Positions 1 to 12,110 of a stretch of DNA of 64,000 nt are shown in pieces. Each line of letters starts with the position of its first letter. Positions within the stretch are counted from its first letter, which is position 1. Position numbers and translations under genes: made by a program. The DNA lies in the NCBI GenBank assembly GCA_050084985.1, contig JBITNC010000001.1:18724001-18788000 (forward strand). The letters are read 5' to 3'. Under the pieces are notes generated by a model that did no database searches, was not told the origin of the DNA, and saw nothing but the letters and a program-made list of their open reading frames with translations. The DNA comes from Nageia nagi (taxonomy: Eukaryota > Pinophyta).

Positions 1-3000
1 AAACTAAGTGATATCGCTCAGAAGAGGAGGAAACCCAACGATGTCTCTCCATAAATGAAGTTAATTATGAAATAGAAAAAGTTTAGGAGGTTATATATAT
101 GGTGATAAATGAAAAAGATGAATTAGTATTAACATATTTAGTTGCAACATTTTATGAGTGTCCTAAGAAGTTGAAGTACAAGAAGAAAATAAAAAGAATA
201 ATGAAAAAGAACAAGAAAAGAACAAAGTATGTAGAAAAAGATAAAGATAAATTTGTACATTTTTCTATGACAGGTTCAAATTGTATGCAAAAGGGTAAAC
301 CTATCACTCTTGTATTCAAGGATATTGATATTCTTCTCCAATTCCTGGGGCAAAAAGGCCCCCCAATCCAAAGGTAATTTCATTTATTATTCTCCAACTT
401 GATATTTGTAATTCATTTGATTATCCTTCCCTTGGTAATTGGGACAATAAGTACCAGATGATTCTCATCCCTCGAGTACTTGGGGTAATATTTACCATCA
501 TGATTCTCTTTTTTGATGATCCTTCTAGTTTATTTTTCATGATATTGATCCTTATACTTTGATAATCCTTTGTTAGGATGAGGTAACAAGTTTTTTGAGA
601 TATATATATGTGTGAAAAAGTATGTTTTTTTATGAAAAATGTAGGTAATTTGTTTTTATGTTTAAGTGATGTCACTCCATTCCTAGTGATGATGCTTTAT
701 TTGTAAAAGGTAGAATGATGCTATTTCATAAAATTATGATATCTTTTAATAGGTAACTACAAATAATGTTTGGTTGTTCCATATTCTTTGGTCAATGATA
801 GATAAAAATAAATATGCTAAAGGTAAGTGCTTTTAAGTGGGGAAACATATTTGATGTTTATATTTTATGAATGTTTAATCCTTTTTTGTATCATGTATAT
901 CTTTTTAGTTCATTTAGCTAAAATTATAAAAATATTAGTGGAAAGTCTCAATGAATTCGTTATGTTCTGAGAGATGTTGCTACATTATTTAGGTGAAAAT
1001 CAATCATTTTTCATAAAATATGCTCTTTCATAATGGTAAGTAGTGAAAAAGGTCAATGATTGATTACTTTTCTTAAATAGTTATTTCTCAATGATTATTT
1101 TCCTTATTGCTTAAAAGTTGATAATCATGTTATGGAATAAGTGTTAAATTCAAACCACATTTTTACTAAAATATTTTCTCATATCATGCTTTCCATATAG
1201 TGTTTATCATATCATGCTTGTTAGTATATTTGCATTGAATGCTTATCACATATTACTTATTATACATTTCTTATCATATCTTGTGAAAGTGCTCTTATAT
1301 GTTAAATGATGCTTATATTATAAGTTCATAAATTTCTTATCATAAATGATGTTGATCATATCATGTATTATTAAATGTCAAAGATGATTTTCATATCATT
1401 TTATTTCTCTTATCATTGGCCTCCTCTATAAGGGAGGGCTACTCTTATCATTTGATGACTTTGTAAAAAAGGGTAATTCTTCTCATTTGGTGCCTTTGTA
1501 AGGAAGGGCCATTCTTATCAAAATTCCATGGCAACATGGTTGCTTAAAAATCTAAGCTAATTAGTTAAAATAGGCAATTCATCTTCATAACTCTTGGTGG
1601 GTAAGTCACAAAGGATAGGTTTGATATCTTATATACCTTTCATATCATGATGTTAAATGTTTATATTTGAGATATATTATGTAAAAATGTTTCTTGTCTA
1701 AACTCTTTTTAGGTTCCTTTATCTTTTCCTTGGATCACTCTTATGATGAGAGGCCCATCATGTCGCAACCAAGTCAAAGAGGAGGCATAATATAGGTGAA
1801 AAATTAGAGCATCCAAAGCTATCATCGTGAGACAAATTTTTAGGGAGTAATTTCTTACTTTTATTGTTATACTTTGAATTTATGCTTTGATTATATTTTA
1901 TCCCAAAAGCATCAAATCATATTCAAACTAGGGAATCTATTAGCACCTAAAAAGGAATTTTAATTTAATTAAAATACCCTTTTAAATATTCAAAATCATT
2001 TATTAAATAAATGCTCTTATCAATGTGTACTCTCATCTAGCTTTATATTTTTACGATAACAAGTGATCTCAACATAACAATAAGCCTAAGGAGGAGCCTT
2101 AACACTAGACCTATTACCTATAAAAGTGGAGGGGTTATGTATGATTAAAGAGATGATATAACATGACATAATCCTAAATCCTTGATAGGTGGAAATATAC
2201 TTGTGTCATTCTTTATTGACATTTTTTAACTCCATATATCATTTTTTATTTTGTTATACTTAGAGCTTTGCATTCCTATGATCTTTCATCCATTCATGAG
2301 TGATATCCTATGCATCAAATGTGGAATGATGACATTGAGCTAAAGGGTAAGGTATTTTTTAATGGTAACTGGGTGACATTACTAGGTTCCTAGCATTAGC
2401 ATGGGGTTGAGGTTAGATTCATGGCTCTATTCTTTGGAGAAGCTCATCGTTCATCCTATTTGAATTGGATATCATCTTTGAACATCTTTTATAAATCTAA
2501 TTTTGATAGATCAAGGTCAATTAGGTCATTATCAACTTTCATATTATCAATTTTCTCTTATTTCATGGTTAATTAGTTAAATTGAATATTCTATAAATAA
2601 CCTTAATTATTATTATTTTGATTATAAGAAAGAAGGTAGAGTTGAGATTATTTTTTTGTTTGAAATTAAGTCTTCACCTCGATACCTGCATGGAGCCCAA
2701 GTTCTACCAATCCTCAATTAGTTCCCCTTAGTTAGTAATATACTCTCATAAGGAGGATTACTAACTATTTTTCAAGGGTATGATGTATGTTGGTTCAAAA
2801 AAATTATTATCTTGATTAGGTTTCAATTTGTTCTCTTAGGTCATCAAGATAATCCCTGAATGGATGTGCAAACATATGGTATCACTACAAACATATTTTT
2901 CCACCTATATGGAGTTATGTCCATACCAATAGAGGACTTAGGGGTAATTAAGAAGTATGAACTATACACCATTTGGATCAATACAATAAAGGCTCTAGTC

Positions 3001-4440
3001 TACCTTGTCCTCCCCTTATGGCTCTCCAAACAGATCATGTTGAGAAATATGCATGCATATGTATTCATTTTAGGGGGTGCACTTTCAATATTTGTAATTT
3101 TGGAAAAATAAAAGCATAGTTCTTAACATAAATTAAAATTATTGAGAAACATTCATCATCCATACGAATGAAACCTGAGAGTCTAATGGGTTTTGTTGCC
3201 AATCCTAAGAGGATCTCTTCACAATGCATGAGTTCATTGTATTTAAGTAGAAGAAAAGAATCTCCTCCCTTATAATATGAACCTTAGCAAAAGATTACCT
3301 TTCATTAAAAAAATTACTTTCCCTTATTGTAATTCTACCTTGAAAACAATTACTTTAACACAAAAAATTACCATATTTTTAACCTTAAAGCAAAACAAAT
3401 TTCCCCCTCTTTGCAACTTTTTTACCTATAAAAAAAAAATTCCACACTTAAAAAAAATTGCTTCTAAAAATATTTCCCCCTTTTTTTAACATAAATTTAA
3501 AAAATTTCCTTTTTGATAAAAACAACTAGTCATTAAGGAAATATCCCCCTCTCTTCAAAAAAAAAATTCCTCCCCTTTGAATAAAAGACAAGTAGAAAAT
3601 TTATACACTTCCCTCCTTTATAAAAATAAAATTACACCTCCCTTTTATAATGTAGAATATTTAAAATATATATTTAAATATAAAATATTTTACTACATTT
3701 ATTTAAAAAAAATATGTGAGAGATACTCATGCTTTAAAATATATTCCAAAATGTAAAAAAGTCAATCATGCTTTTAAATTTTGTTTGCTCTTATCCATAC
3801 GACTTGCCCAAATTAATGGGCATGCTGAGAGATAAGGAGAGAAAGTGTGTGAGGGAAGCCAAGTATTGATCATGCCATTAAAGGATAGTATAATGCATGC
3901 AATATATAAATAAAGTGGGTTTAGTCTTGGTTCTAGGAATGTATAGCTAAGTAGAGTTGTACCATAGAGAGGAGTTAGTTTCCCACTCTAGTCAAAAAGC
4001 CTAGCTAGTCATTCCTTCTACATGGCCCATCATGATACCAGAATTGAGCTACATTCTACACATCTTTTCCATCAAACCATTCATATATATCTCAAGGGTT
4101 GAAATGTTTCTTCCTCTTTTCACATCTTAAAAAGACTTTCTTTGCCTCCTGGGAAAGGGGGAAATGGTTTAGAAGCAAGATGCAGAGTCACAGGCATATG
4201 AAATCATAATCATCGCTTGAAGGATAGATGAAGGATATCTCATTGGTTGGTATAAGAGATATGAGTGTGAAGTGATTACATAGTTGCATATTCATCATAA
4301 AAATATTAGTATCATGATAAAAAAAAAAATGGAAGCAAAGGATATGAGGTTATACCTTCACAAACCTTTTACCTCATAAAAAAGTAGATGGACCTTCAAA
4401 TATGAAGAGCCTTCAAGAATGTTGAAGAGGACCCTTCGTA
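1..4440. other. AT-rich stretch without a recognisable gene
   Basis: No reading frame here shows a family I recognise. The longest open frame, 99-377 on the plus strand (92 codons), is rich in Lys and Glu with a basic run around residues 25-45; nothing identifies it and base composition alone could produce it. Around 1100-1400 the motif ATCATATCATGC recurs loosely, and around 1425-1520 a phrase of about 50 bp ending near AAGGGAGGGC or AAGGAAGGGC recurs two to three times. The stretch may be the decayed interior of the minus-strand copia whose primer site lies at 4443-4456, but I found no protein match that would prove it. Confidence 0.5.
3290..3660. repeat. G-poor, A-run/C-run low-complexity tract
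   Basis: The plus strand has very few G in about 370 bases. Runs of A alternate with TTCC/CCCC motifs, for example AAAAAAATTAC and ATTTCCCCC, giving loosely periodic, strand-asymmetric DNA. An open frame of 70 codons (3277-3489) is a by-product of this composition and is not annotated as a gene. Confidence 0.6.
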
Positions 4441-4442
4441 CC

Positions 4443-4456
4443 AAGATCTAATACCA
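4443..4456 (-). other. Decayed primer-binding site of an old copia
   Basis: The minus strand reads TTTGGTATTAGATC directly after a CCATCA terminus. This is the initiator-Met-tRNA primer site (TGGTATCAGAGC) with a few substitutions, placed two bases beyond an LTR end as expected for Ty1/copia. It fixes the orientation of the remnant to its right. Confidence 0.6.
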
Positions 4457-4458
4457 AA

Positions 4459-4929
4459 TGATGGAATTAAGACTAAAATAACCAATTTCTATATGCCCAA
4501 GATTATATGAAATCTCTCTCAAACATCAATACTCAAAGCATAAATAATCTCACAAATTGAAACCAATCCAAAATGGTTCCTCCACTCATGGGAGTACATC
4601 CACTAACTAAGATCTTTTTCATTCACAAAGATAAATATATTACAAGACCTATTTATTCTTCACCTAACTCTAATCCTAGAGCATAACTTTTCTTCAACTT
4701 TTGGTCTATAATATCAAGGAAAGCAACTTCTATATATAGGCTAAAATCCTTCCTTGGATCACCTTATTAACCATTATACAATGTCATGACATGCATCACT
4801 CTTTTACCCAAGGGCCATGCCCATGAGATGGAGTATATAATAAGTTATATTATCATATTTACAAATGCTTAAAAGGTATCTAGGGATACTTTTAAGTATT
4901 AGTGAATTTGCAAATATCATATTCATTAT
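4459..4929 (-). mobile_element. Remnant 5' LTR of an old Ty1/copia, cut by the CACTA insertion
   Basis: Read on the minus strand, this stretch ends in CA next to the primer-site remnant, as a 5' LTR does. It contains a TATA-like CTATATATAG near 4732-4741. It also has a phrase resembling GTGGATGTACTCCCA followed by GAGGAACCA, which occurs in the LTR of the young copia at 10075-10572, so the two are probably related families. The left end on the minus strand is not seen because a CACTA terminus begins at 4930. The internal region was not recognised in 1-4440. Call and extent are moderately secure; the relationship is from visual comparison only. Confidence 0.5.
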
Positions 4930-4942
4930 CACTACAAGAAAA
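4930..4942 (+). repeat. CACTA terminal inverted repeat (left end)
   Basis: CACTACAAGAAAA is seen directly; this motif ends most plant En/Spm elements. The three bases before it (TAT) would be one copy of the usual 3-bp target duplication, but the partner end is not located. Confidence 0.75.
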
Positions 4943-5480
4943 TGGTTGTCAACATTGGGAATAACATTAAAAAAAATTATTTTTCTTTTTGATATTATTT
5001 TCATTAGAACTTGTTAGGCCCCATCAAGGGTTTGATTTCAGCTATATTTTTTACTCTGACATTAGCTTTGATGTTATGTATGAAAAAAATATCATTGTAA
5101 ATTTTTTAATTTTGCTGATGTTGTTATTGATGATATATGTGATGTAATAATTTTTAATTTCCTAAAATAATGTTTGACAAGAATTTAAAATTTAATGATA
5201 TGTAGATGATGCAATATCATCTCAAAACATCCTAAAACTAACAAAATCAATTGGAAATATTAAAACTTTAAATTCATCCAACTTAAGCACCACTTTTTGA
5301 CTATAAAGTGAATCCATATTTTTGCACACACACATATATGTTTTAATTAGAATCTTTATAAATTATCATATGCATAGAAGACCTTTCAATATGTCTATAA
5401 AATATAAATGATATAAATCATTTAATTGTCATAATATTCATAAAAATATAAAATAATTTTATCAATCATTTAATTATCAT

Positions 5481-8082
5481 TTATATCTCTTCATCATTAT
5501 AAAATAAAATATGTTTTCCTCTAAGATCAACATTAATTACAAACCATATTGTCTCATCCTCTACATCTGAATAGAAAAATATTTGAATATAATATTTTGG
5601 TAAAACATAAGGCTCTTTATATTTAGCTAAATATTTTGTAGAGTTGATTGCAAAGTATTCACTATTCTCATCATGTAATATTTTTCTTCTATTAAATTTG
5701 TCAAACCATTTACATCTAAATACTACACATTGCAAAGACCTATAATTCAACTAAATAATTTGTTGAATTTTTTCAACATATCATAATGTTCCTTCTATCA
5801 AGTTCTTATCCTTTGTACTTGCATAGATTGCTTGGTAAAATTCAACCATCACTCCATAGTCAAATGTCACTCTATTTTGATCAATCTTTCCAATTCTAAA
5901 GTGTTAACCATATTCCCATGTTGAAGAGAAAGCCAATGCCTACAAATATTTACATAAAAAAATATTATTAGTACAATCATTATATTTATCTAAACTATCA
6001 TGCTCTTATAAGAAAATAAAAAATTAAATGCATATTAGTAAATTAATAATAATTACATTTTGATTGCATACAATGGTTATATTTTGAACATCTTCATTTA
6101 AATTTTCATCTCCTTGTCTTTCTTTCTCAATAATTACTTCCCTCAACCATGACCTTGTACACTATGTTGTCTAATTTTCATCTCTTAGTTATGTAGGTAT
6201 ACGTGTACCCCTTGTATTTTGTATATGAAACAAGGTATATTCTTCTGCAAGTCTACTTCTTTTACTTTTGTACAATTCAATCCACTCCTTGCAACATTCT
6301 ATATTCATCATGACAAACTAGTTTATAGATTCAAACTCTTGATAATCTATAAAATCATAATGATGTAATATGCATCCATTAGTAACCATTTATTAAATTA
6401 AATCCAAAATGCATGTTATATATATTATTATAAATTAGTAATATCTTTAATAGTATTAGTACCTTTAATAGTATAATTTATCCCATTATATTTCAAAATC
6501 TCTCCTTCAAATTTTTCTATCTTTGTCTATTTGTCACATCTTTGGTGTAGAAGGATGGATTTGGGAAATATACTTAGATGAATAAAAAAATATTATTGTA
6601 CAATTTATCCCTCATCCATTGAATTTTTTATCATGATTTTTTCTAATAAATGCTTTTGGTACTTTTAAAAATCTCTCAACAAAAAACATGCTTCTAGTAC
6701 TTATAACATCTACTATTTATATATCATCCACTAGGTGGATCAATATATGCACTTATATGTCCATAAAAGGAACATGCATTTCCTTTTCAAAGGTACAAAT
6801 AATTTGAGCAATTTCTCTATGCCATCTAGGTATTTTGGTCACATGTATCTCCTTTCTAGTGATCCACCTATTGATAAAAATATAATATCATCAAATGTAT
6901 ATAAAATTGATAGAAAAGTTAGAAAACAACAATAATTAAACAAATGTTATTTTTTTGTAGAGTAATACCATAATATGACATATCTTAGAAATACTAATAC
7001 TTGACCAATTTCCTTTTTAAAATCTAGAGGTAAATTCTTACATCCATGAATTACAAGTGGAAAAATATGTTGTATATAAAAGTATTACGCAAGTAGTATT
7101 AATCATTATATTTTGAAAAAATATATATTAATACTAAAAATTTAAGTTTTATAGACATATAATATAAGAATAATTTCAAGAAGTTTTGGTAATCATGAGA
7201 TTTTAGTCATGTTATTCTACCGTTAATAGTGAATGATTTTCTTAGAGATGATCCATATTGAGTTGGTGTTCTAATGCCTTTAATAACATTAAGCACCATG
7301 TTCACTTATTATTTATACATTATTCATGGTAAGTGAGCATGTACTTTTTTCATTCTATATGATATCTATAAGGCACACTTTGTGTTGGTGTCTCTTAAGT
7401 CATTTCTTACATTAACAGTATCAAATTTTGTAGTTATTGTATATCGATACAAAGAATATGCAACATTCTTTACAATGTGATAGGATCCATTAAATATACC
7501 ACTAAAAAGTGCTTCCAGTATGGAAGTTTATGAAATATTGATAATCTTTTCATACCTACAAAATATATATAAAGTCAATCATTTAATTAGTAAACTAATG
7601 AAATTGAAATATTATAAACATATTTTTTATAATAACTAAACATAATGATATATTTTGTTAAAATTCACCTTTGGGTAAATCATCTTTGCCAACAATAAAA
7701 TTATCTTGGTCTTCATGCAATTATTACTTATCAAATATTCCCCAACATATGTCTTCACTTTTCTAGTATTTTTCCCACCAATCAATAGGAATTGCATAAT
7801 TGGGAGTGGGGTGTAATCAAAATCACCATCAAACTAGATGACTTATGCCAACAAAATTCATGATTGCAAATACTTTCTAATGCCAGGGTATTCCATCTTC
7901 CTCATGGCATTTGAATACCTTGTTTTGATATTTTCTACACACTATGGACAAGCATGATAACCTTTTATCCAAAGGCTTGTAAAAAAATTTATTTGAGAAA
8001 GCATTATCATCAGGTAAGAGAAAAATAAATATTTATAACAAGATTGATTTGTTATACAATGAATATGTAATAAAGGTTGTAC
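5481..8082 (-). pseudogene. CACTA transposase tnpD, 3' half (DUF4218/DUF4216 region), decayed
   Basis: This is the C-terminal half of a TnpD-type transposase on the minus strand, separated from its 5' half by the old copia at 8083-26203. In gene order, recognisable pieces are: LPYWKHFL near 7510-7550, which matches the conserved ELPYW segment; LKSHDYQNFLK near 7190-7220; HLVDD followed by VERFLKVPKAFIRKN near 6640-6840; and an open 89-codon C-terminal piece (5481-5750). That last piece reads like DUF4216, with WF early, PYVLP and a WFV..DLRGKH ending. Stops and frameshifts occur throughout, so it cannot make transposase. A homologous C-terminal piece lies at 57394-57603. Confidence 0.7.
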
Positions 8083-10074
8083 TTTTAGCCATATGCTTTT
8101 GTTGCTATTGTCATTGTTCCCATAGGATTCTATTTGCTTGATTTGCTTCCATTATTATCTACAATGCACATATGCCATAATATTAAAGGTGATCAAGTGC
8201 AGTCATGTTGAAGTCATAGAGTGTTGGGTAGTGATGAAGTGTAATGTCATGCTATGATAGATGTGATGGGTGTATGAGAACTATTAAAGTAGTATTTTTA
8301 ATAATATACAAGGTCTACCAAGTGTCTAAGAGGTATATCAATCATATAACAATCCTTATGTAATAAAGTGAAGTCTTATATAGAGAAGAATATCCATATG
8401 AGGGGTAAACAAAACTTGTTATTGAATGAGATGTGCTTGATCAGAACCTAAAGACTTGAATCTAGGAGCTACAATCATCTTCTTATAAGGAAAACATATT
8501 ATGCTAGATTTCTGATAGTATTTACAGGTATTTAGATTTGAACATACCCGTAAAAAATAAATATAGAGGAAAATACATTATTCTAGCAAAATTTGCTTAA
8601 ACATACTTGGAACTGAATGGTCGAAACTTAAATCTCATAATTGGAACACTTCATTGGTTAATTTAACTATAATTTACCATAGTATATGATTAACCACCAC
8701 CAACATGACTTATGCTAAAGAAAATGAAGTTGTTTGATTTCTCCATTGTTTCGAAAAAAATTGGTTTGCTCTTCTCTACTAGATCTTTGCCAAAATCAAA
8801 TGCTCTACAAAATATTTAAAAAATGACTAAGTATAACATTATTCTATTTTATCACTATTGTAGAAAACTTTATCCATTCCAATACTATCAAATCTCTATT
8901 AAAATCAAATTCTCTACAACACATTTAAAAAATGGCTAAGTATAATGTTAATATATTTTGCCATTATTTTGATAATGTGAAAGACTCAAGGCTCATGTAA
9001 TCAAGGCTTATGTAGATCTCTCAGATCCTATACAGAGAAGGAATGACATGCAATTAGATAAGACTTCATGTGGTTATCAAAAGTATTATGTGGAGACACA
9101 AAGTATGTGGAAACTCAAAGTCTTATGCAAAATCAAACATGGTTATGCAGAGAAGAATATTATGACTATTCTACTAATTTAAATATGAGTTAAGTCTTCA
9201 GCATTCATTTAGTCTAAACATGGTCATTATAATGTCATGGAGATTCAATGAGTTTTAGACGTTATGGAAGTAAGGTTGTAGCTAAGTTTAGTAAACTCAT
9301 GGCATGCAACAGTTAGAACTAATAATGATAGGAATTAAGTGATAGTTGAGGGATTAATTATTGATAATGTAATCATGGGCTTGCATGCACATTAAATATT
9401 CTAGTACATAGGTTGAATATTTCATGAGTTGTTGAAGATTTTGTGAGTTTTTGAAGGCAAGGGAGTAGTGTTAATATTTTTTGTAGCTATTGAACTATAG
9501 ATCAAAAAATAAGAGAGGTGAATGCTATTGGAATAGAGATTGAAGGTTAGAGAAGGGAATGCTACCATTGAGACAAACTAATTTGATTATAAATGAGGGT
9601 ATAATGATGGCTCTGGATATCATGACAACCTATTCTGATAGACGGGTGTGGGTAGTTTGCTGAGCTAGATCGTTGAGGATCATTTAAGATAGAGTTAGCA
9701 AGTTTAACAAAACCTTATTCATGTAATCTATTGAGTTGGTGCTTGGCATAAGGGTTGGTGCTCCTTGTAGTGGCTTCTATAGAACTTAGAGGTTGGTTCT
9801 TCTTCTAGTTAGTTTTGGTATAGTAGGGATTGGTGCTTCTTTTAGTTGATGCTGGTAAATTGAATGTAAAATTGATGCTTTGCATTAAACTATATTCGGA
9901 CTATGATCCAAGCAATCTTATTTGGGTATGTATCTAGAATGGTGAACCTAATTATATATGGTGCTGTGTGATTACCTTTTGATATGCTTATCTTTTTTTA
10001 TTTCAATATTTCTACTACATTATCTTAAGCATTCTAGGTTTAAGGTTTTAAAGTATAACACCCCTCCTCTCAGT
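8083..10074 (+). repeat. 5' LTR of the old copia (main part)
   Basis: It aligns along its length with 24088-26203; for instance both share GTTGAAGTCATA and later GGTGATCAAGTG/TGTGATCAAGTG phrases. The normal TGTTGG start has decayed to TTTTAG. The last 20 or so bases of this LTR lie beyond the nested young copia, at 18916-18935. Confidence 0.75.
10070..10074. repeat. Target-site duplication of the young copia (left)
   Basis: TCAGT lies just before the LTR start and is repeated exactly at 18916-18920. The unoccupied site can be seen as CTTAGTGTCACTTCTA in the old element's 3' LTR (26181-26196), which confirms the duplication. Confidence 0.9.
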
Positions 10075-10572
10075 TGTTAGAATTTGTAATGAAATATTGT
10101 GAATATCTAGACTCCTTGTAAATTCAATTAATCACTTAAGGGTATGTAGATACCTTAAATGATTAATAGAATTCTTTAATGTATAGACTTTGACTTTACC
10201 AAAGGAGTTAGTTGGTAGGTTGAAGTTTGGTGGTACATTTAATGTAACCCTAACCTTACCCTTGGGTTAAAGGAAGGTTAGGGAGGTGCTCTCAACCTAT
10301 AAATAGAGGGCCTCTCCTCATGTAAACATATCTAAGTTTTGAGTAAGATTACTCTACTTGGTTGTGTAGGAGAGAGCTAGAGAATAGTTGTAAGAGAGAC
10401 ATAGATTTGAGAATAAGAGAGCTAGTTGTGGATGTACTCCCAAGGAGGGAGGAACCACATTATATTGGTGTCATATTGTGTGAATGATGTTCTTAGAATT
10501 ATAGATGTGTTATCTTGAGTTTCCTAGTCTAAGGTCCTAGAGGATTTGTTTAGTTATAGTGCAAATCCTTCA
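10075..10572 (+). repeat. 5' LTR of the young copia
   Basis: Starts TGTTAG and ends TTCA; 498 bp, matching 18418-18915 except one G/T difference. A TATA box lies at 10298-10306, so transcription should begin in the following 30-40 bases. The R and U5 part includes GAGAG-rich sequence and ends two bases before the primer site. Confidence 0.95.
10298..10306 (+). promoter_or_regulatory. LTR TATA box
   Basis: TATAAATAG, a consensus plant TATA box, is set in CCTATAAATAGAGGGCCTC. The identical copy in the 3' LTR is at 18641-18649. It is the best candidate for the promoter driving the genomic RNA. Confidence 0.8.
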
Positions 10573-10574
10573 AT

Positions 10575-10587
10575 TGGTATCAGAGCC
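10575..10587 (+). other. Primer-binding site, initiator Met tRNA
   Basis: TGGTATCAGAGCC, the standard plant copia primer site complementary to the 3' end of initiator methionine tRNA, starts two bases after the LTR's terminal CA. Confidence 0.95.
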
Positions 10588-10640
10588 TTGTTGAGGAAGC
10601 TCTTCTTGGTGTTAAAACTCTCCTTGTTGAGGAAGCTCTT
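10586..10640 (+). repeat. 36-bp direct repeat in the leader
   Basis: CCTTGTTGAGGAAGCTCTT occurs at 10586 and again at 10622, giving a 36-bp period directly after the primer site. No function is visible. Confidence 0.7.
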
Positions 10641-11194
10641 TTGGTGTGGAAGCTACATCTTGGAAGTGCTTCATCCTTCTCAAATTTGGAGATCTTAATC
10701 CTAATCTTCATTATGAGGTAAAAGGTTTGCAAAGGTATAACCTTCTATCCTTCTTTAACTAAGTTCATTATGATACTAATCTTTTGTATGATTATGCTAG
10801 CTCAATGTCTTAGCAATACCATAATATATTTTTGCTACTCTCTTCTTACTAACAATATTTTATGTTAGTAATCTAATTTTAATGTACAAAGAAAATGATT
10901 TTTTGTGAGCAAAAATATATTATGATAGTATCTTATTGAAAATATTTTTTTTCAATAGTCTTTTGTGAAAAATATCATAAAAAAAAAAAAAGGGAGGAAG
11001 ATGAAATTTTTTACATATGTTATTGTAAAGTGGAGGACTTTATTTACAAGATTTTTACATATTTAAATAATTAGAGGCAATTATTTAAAATTTAAAGCAA
11101 ATATAAGGCTATTTTTTTATTGTTAAAATAAAAATGCAAGACTTTACAATTTTTTTTTAAATATTTACTATTTATCAAAAATTATAAAATGTTG

Positions 11195-11580
11195 GGGGAA
11201 CACAAATGTGAATGGGTCTGCAAGCTGTTTGACAGAATGCCTCGTGTGATCTTGGAAGCTTAGGGAAGGCCAAGTTCTTCTCCACACGCTGCTCTCCTCC
11301 TCTCTCACGCGCTGCTCGCACCAGCCTCTTGATCACAGCCTCCAGCCTGGCTCTACGTGCTGCTCCGCCATCTGCTCTCTTCTCCCTCGCCAGACCTGTC
11401 TCTCCTCGCGCGTGAGTTCTTTCATAGACTGCCATGAGTGCAGGATATGCACCACGGATCTGTACGTGCATGCATTATTTGAACAGATGCATGCTGCGCG
11501 CGCCATGCCTGATGCAGCCACAGTTTCCTGGACAACCATGATCGCAGGATACGCACCAAACTAATACAAATTGTTTGCAA
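11195..11580 (+). pseudogene. Captured fragment of a PPR-protein gene in the retrotransposon leader
   Basis: Three short plus-strand pieces read like pentatricopeptide repeats: KLFDRMP (11222-11242), a decayed TAMSAGYAP (11428-11454), and ALFEQMHAARAMPD running into SWTTMIAGYAPN (11472-11561). The last two share the block from TC..AGACTGCCATGA to GGATATGCACCA; their starts (11422 and 11526) are 104 bp apart, one base less than the 105 bp of a 35-residue PPR unit, so a single-base deletion separates their frames. The first motif is parted from the second by CT-rich insert sequence. GC content and CpG density are far above the flanks. It lies outside the element's own ORF and cannot make a working PPR protein. 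Confidence 0.7.
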
Positions 11581-12110
11581 GAATCTCTCGCGGTCTCCAC
11601 CTCACGCCCTGCTCGTGCGCGTGCCCGCTCCCTCCTCTCTCGCGTGCTCGCTCCTTGCACGTCTCTCCTCGCCTCCTGCTCACGTGCGTGCTCGCTCCTT
11701 GCACGCCTCTCCTCACCTCCACGTCTCCCTCCTTCCTCTGCAGGTTTCGAAATTGTGACAAAGTGCCTCCTCAACTGCACTGATCGCTGGATATCCACAA
11801 AACGGAGGGTCTTCCTTCTCCTCGCCTGAGCTCTTCCTCTTCCTCGCCGGCAGCCTTCTCTCCAATTTTTTTGTTGCACGATCAAACTCACCACACTCCT
11901 CACACGCGTCAGCTGCGCCCTCTCCCTTCACGTGAAGACGGTGGTCTCCATACCATAGCTCCCTCGCCAGCTTGCAGAGCCACAACGCTTCCTTCTTCCT
12001 CTCTCACCATCAAGTCCTCTTCTTAGCCTCCATGCAAGTCCTCCTCCTTCACACAGTCAAGATTGATGGCTGTCCATCTCCTTCCATGTCTTCCAAGTCA
12101 CCTTAAATGC
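11581..12110. other. GC/CT-rich block of probable host origin in the leader
   Basis: This stretch continues the high-GC composition of the PPR fragment: many CpG, CTCGC, CCTTGCACG and CTCCT motifs, including a near-duplicate phrase GCGTGCTCGCTCCTTGCACG. Open frames occur on both strands (for example 11475-11903 minus, an Arg/Glu-rich frame) but they are what AG/CT-rich sequence gives by chance. CCTTCCTCTGCAGGTTTCG near 11730 looks like a splice acceptor. I infer captured host sequence, perhaps from a second locus or the PPR gene's flank; no protein family is recognised. Confidence 0.45.

Noticed and set aside
2860-3111. 83-codon plus-strand frame with a hydrophobic C-terminal half
   Set aside because: No conserved motif, no upstream signals and a composition like its AT-rich surroundings; chance is sufficient.
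9757-9774. CTCCTTGTAGTGG looks like the inverted CACTA terminus (CTTGTAGTG)
   Set aside because: It lies inside the old copia 5' LTR, and the matching place in the 3' LTR reads CCTTGCAATGG, so it arose by point changes within the LTR.
11475-11903. 142-codon Arg/Glu-rich minus-strand frame, and several overlapping frames at 11175-11985
   Set aside because: The stretch is strongly AG/CT-biased, which keeps several frames open at once; no family resemblance, and the PPR motifs lie on the other strand.
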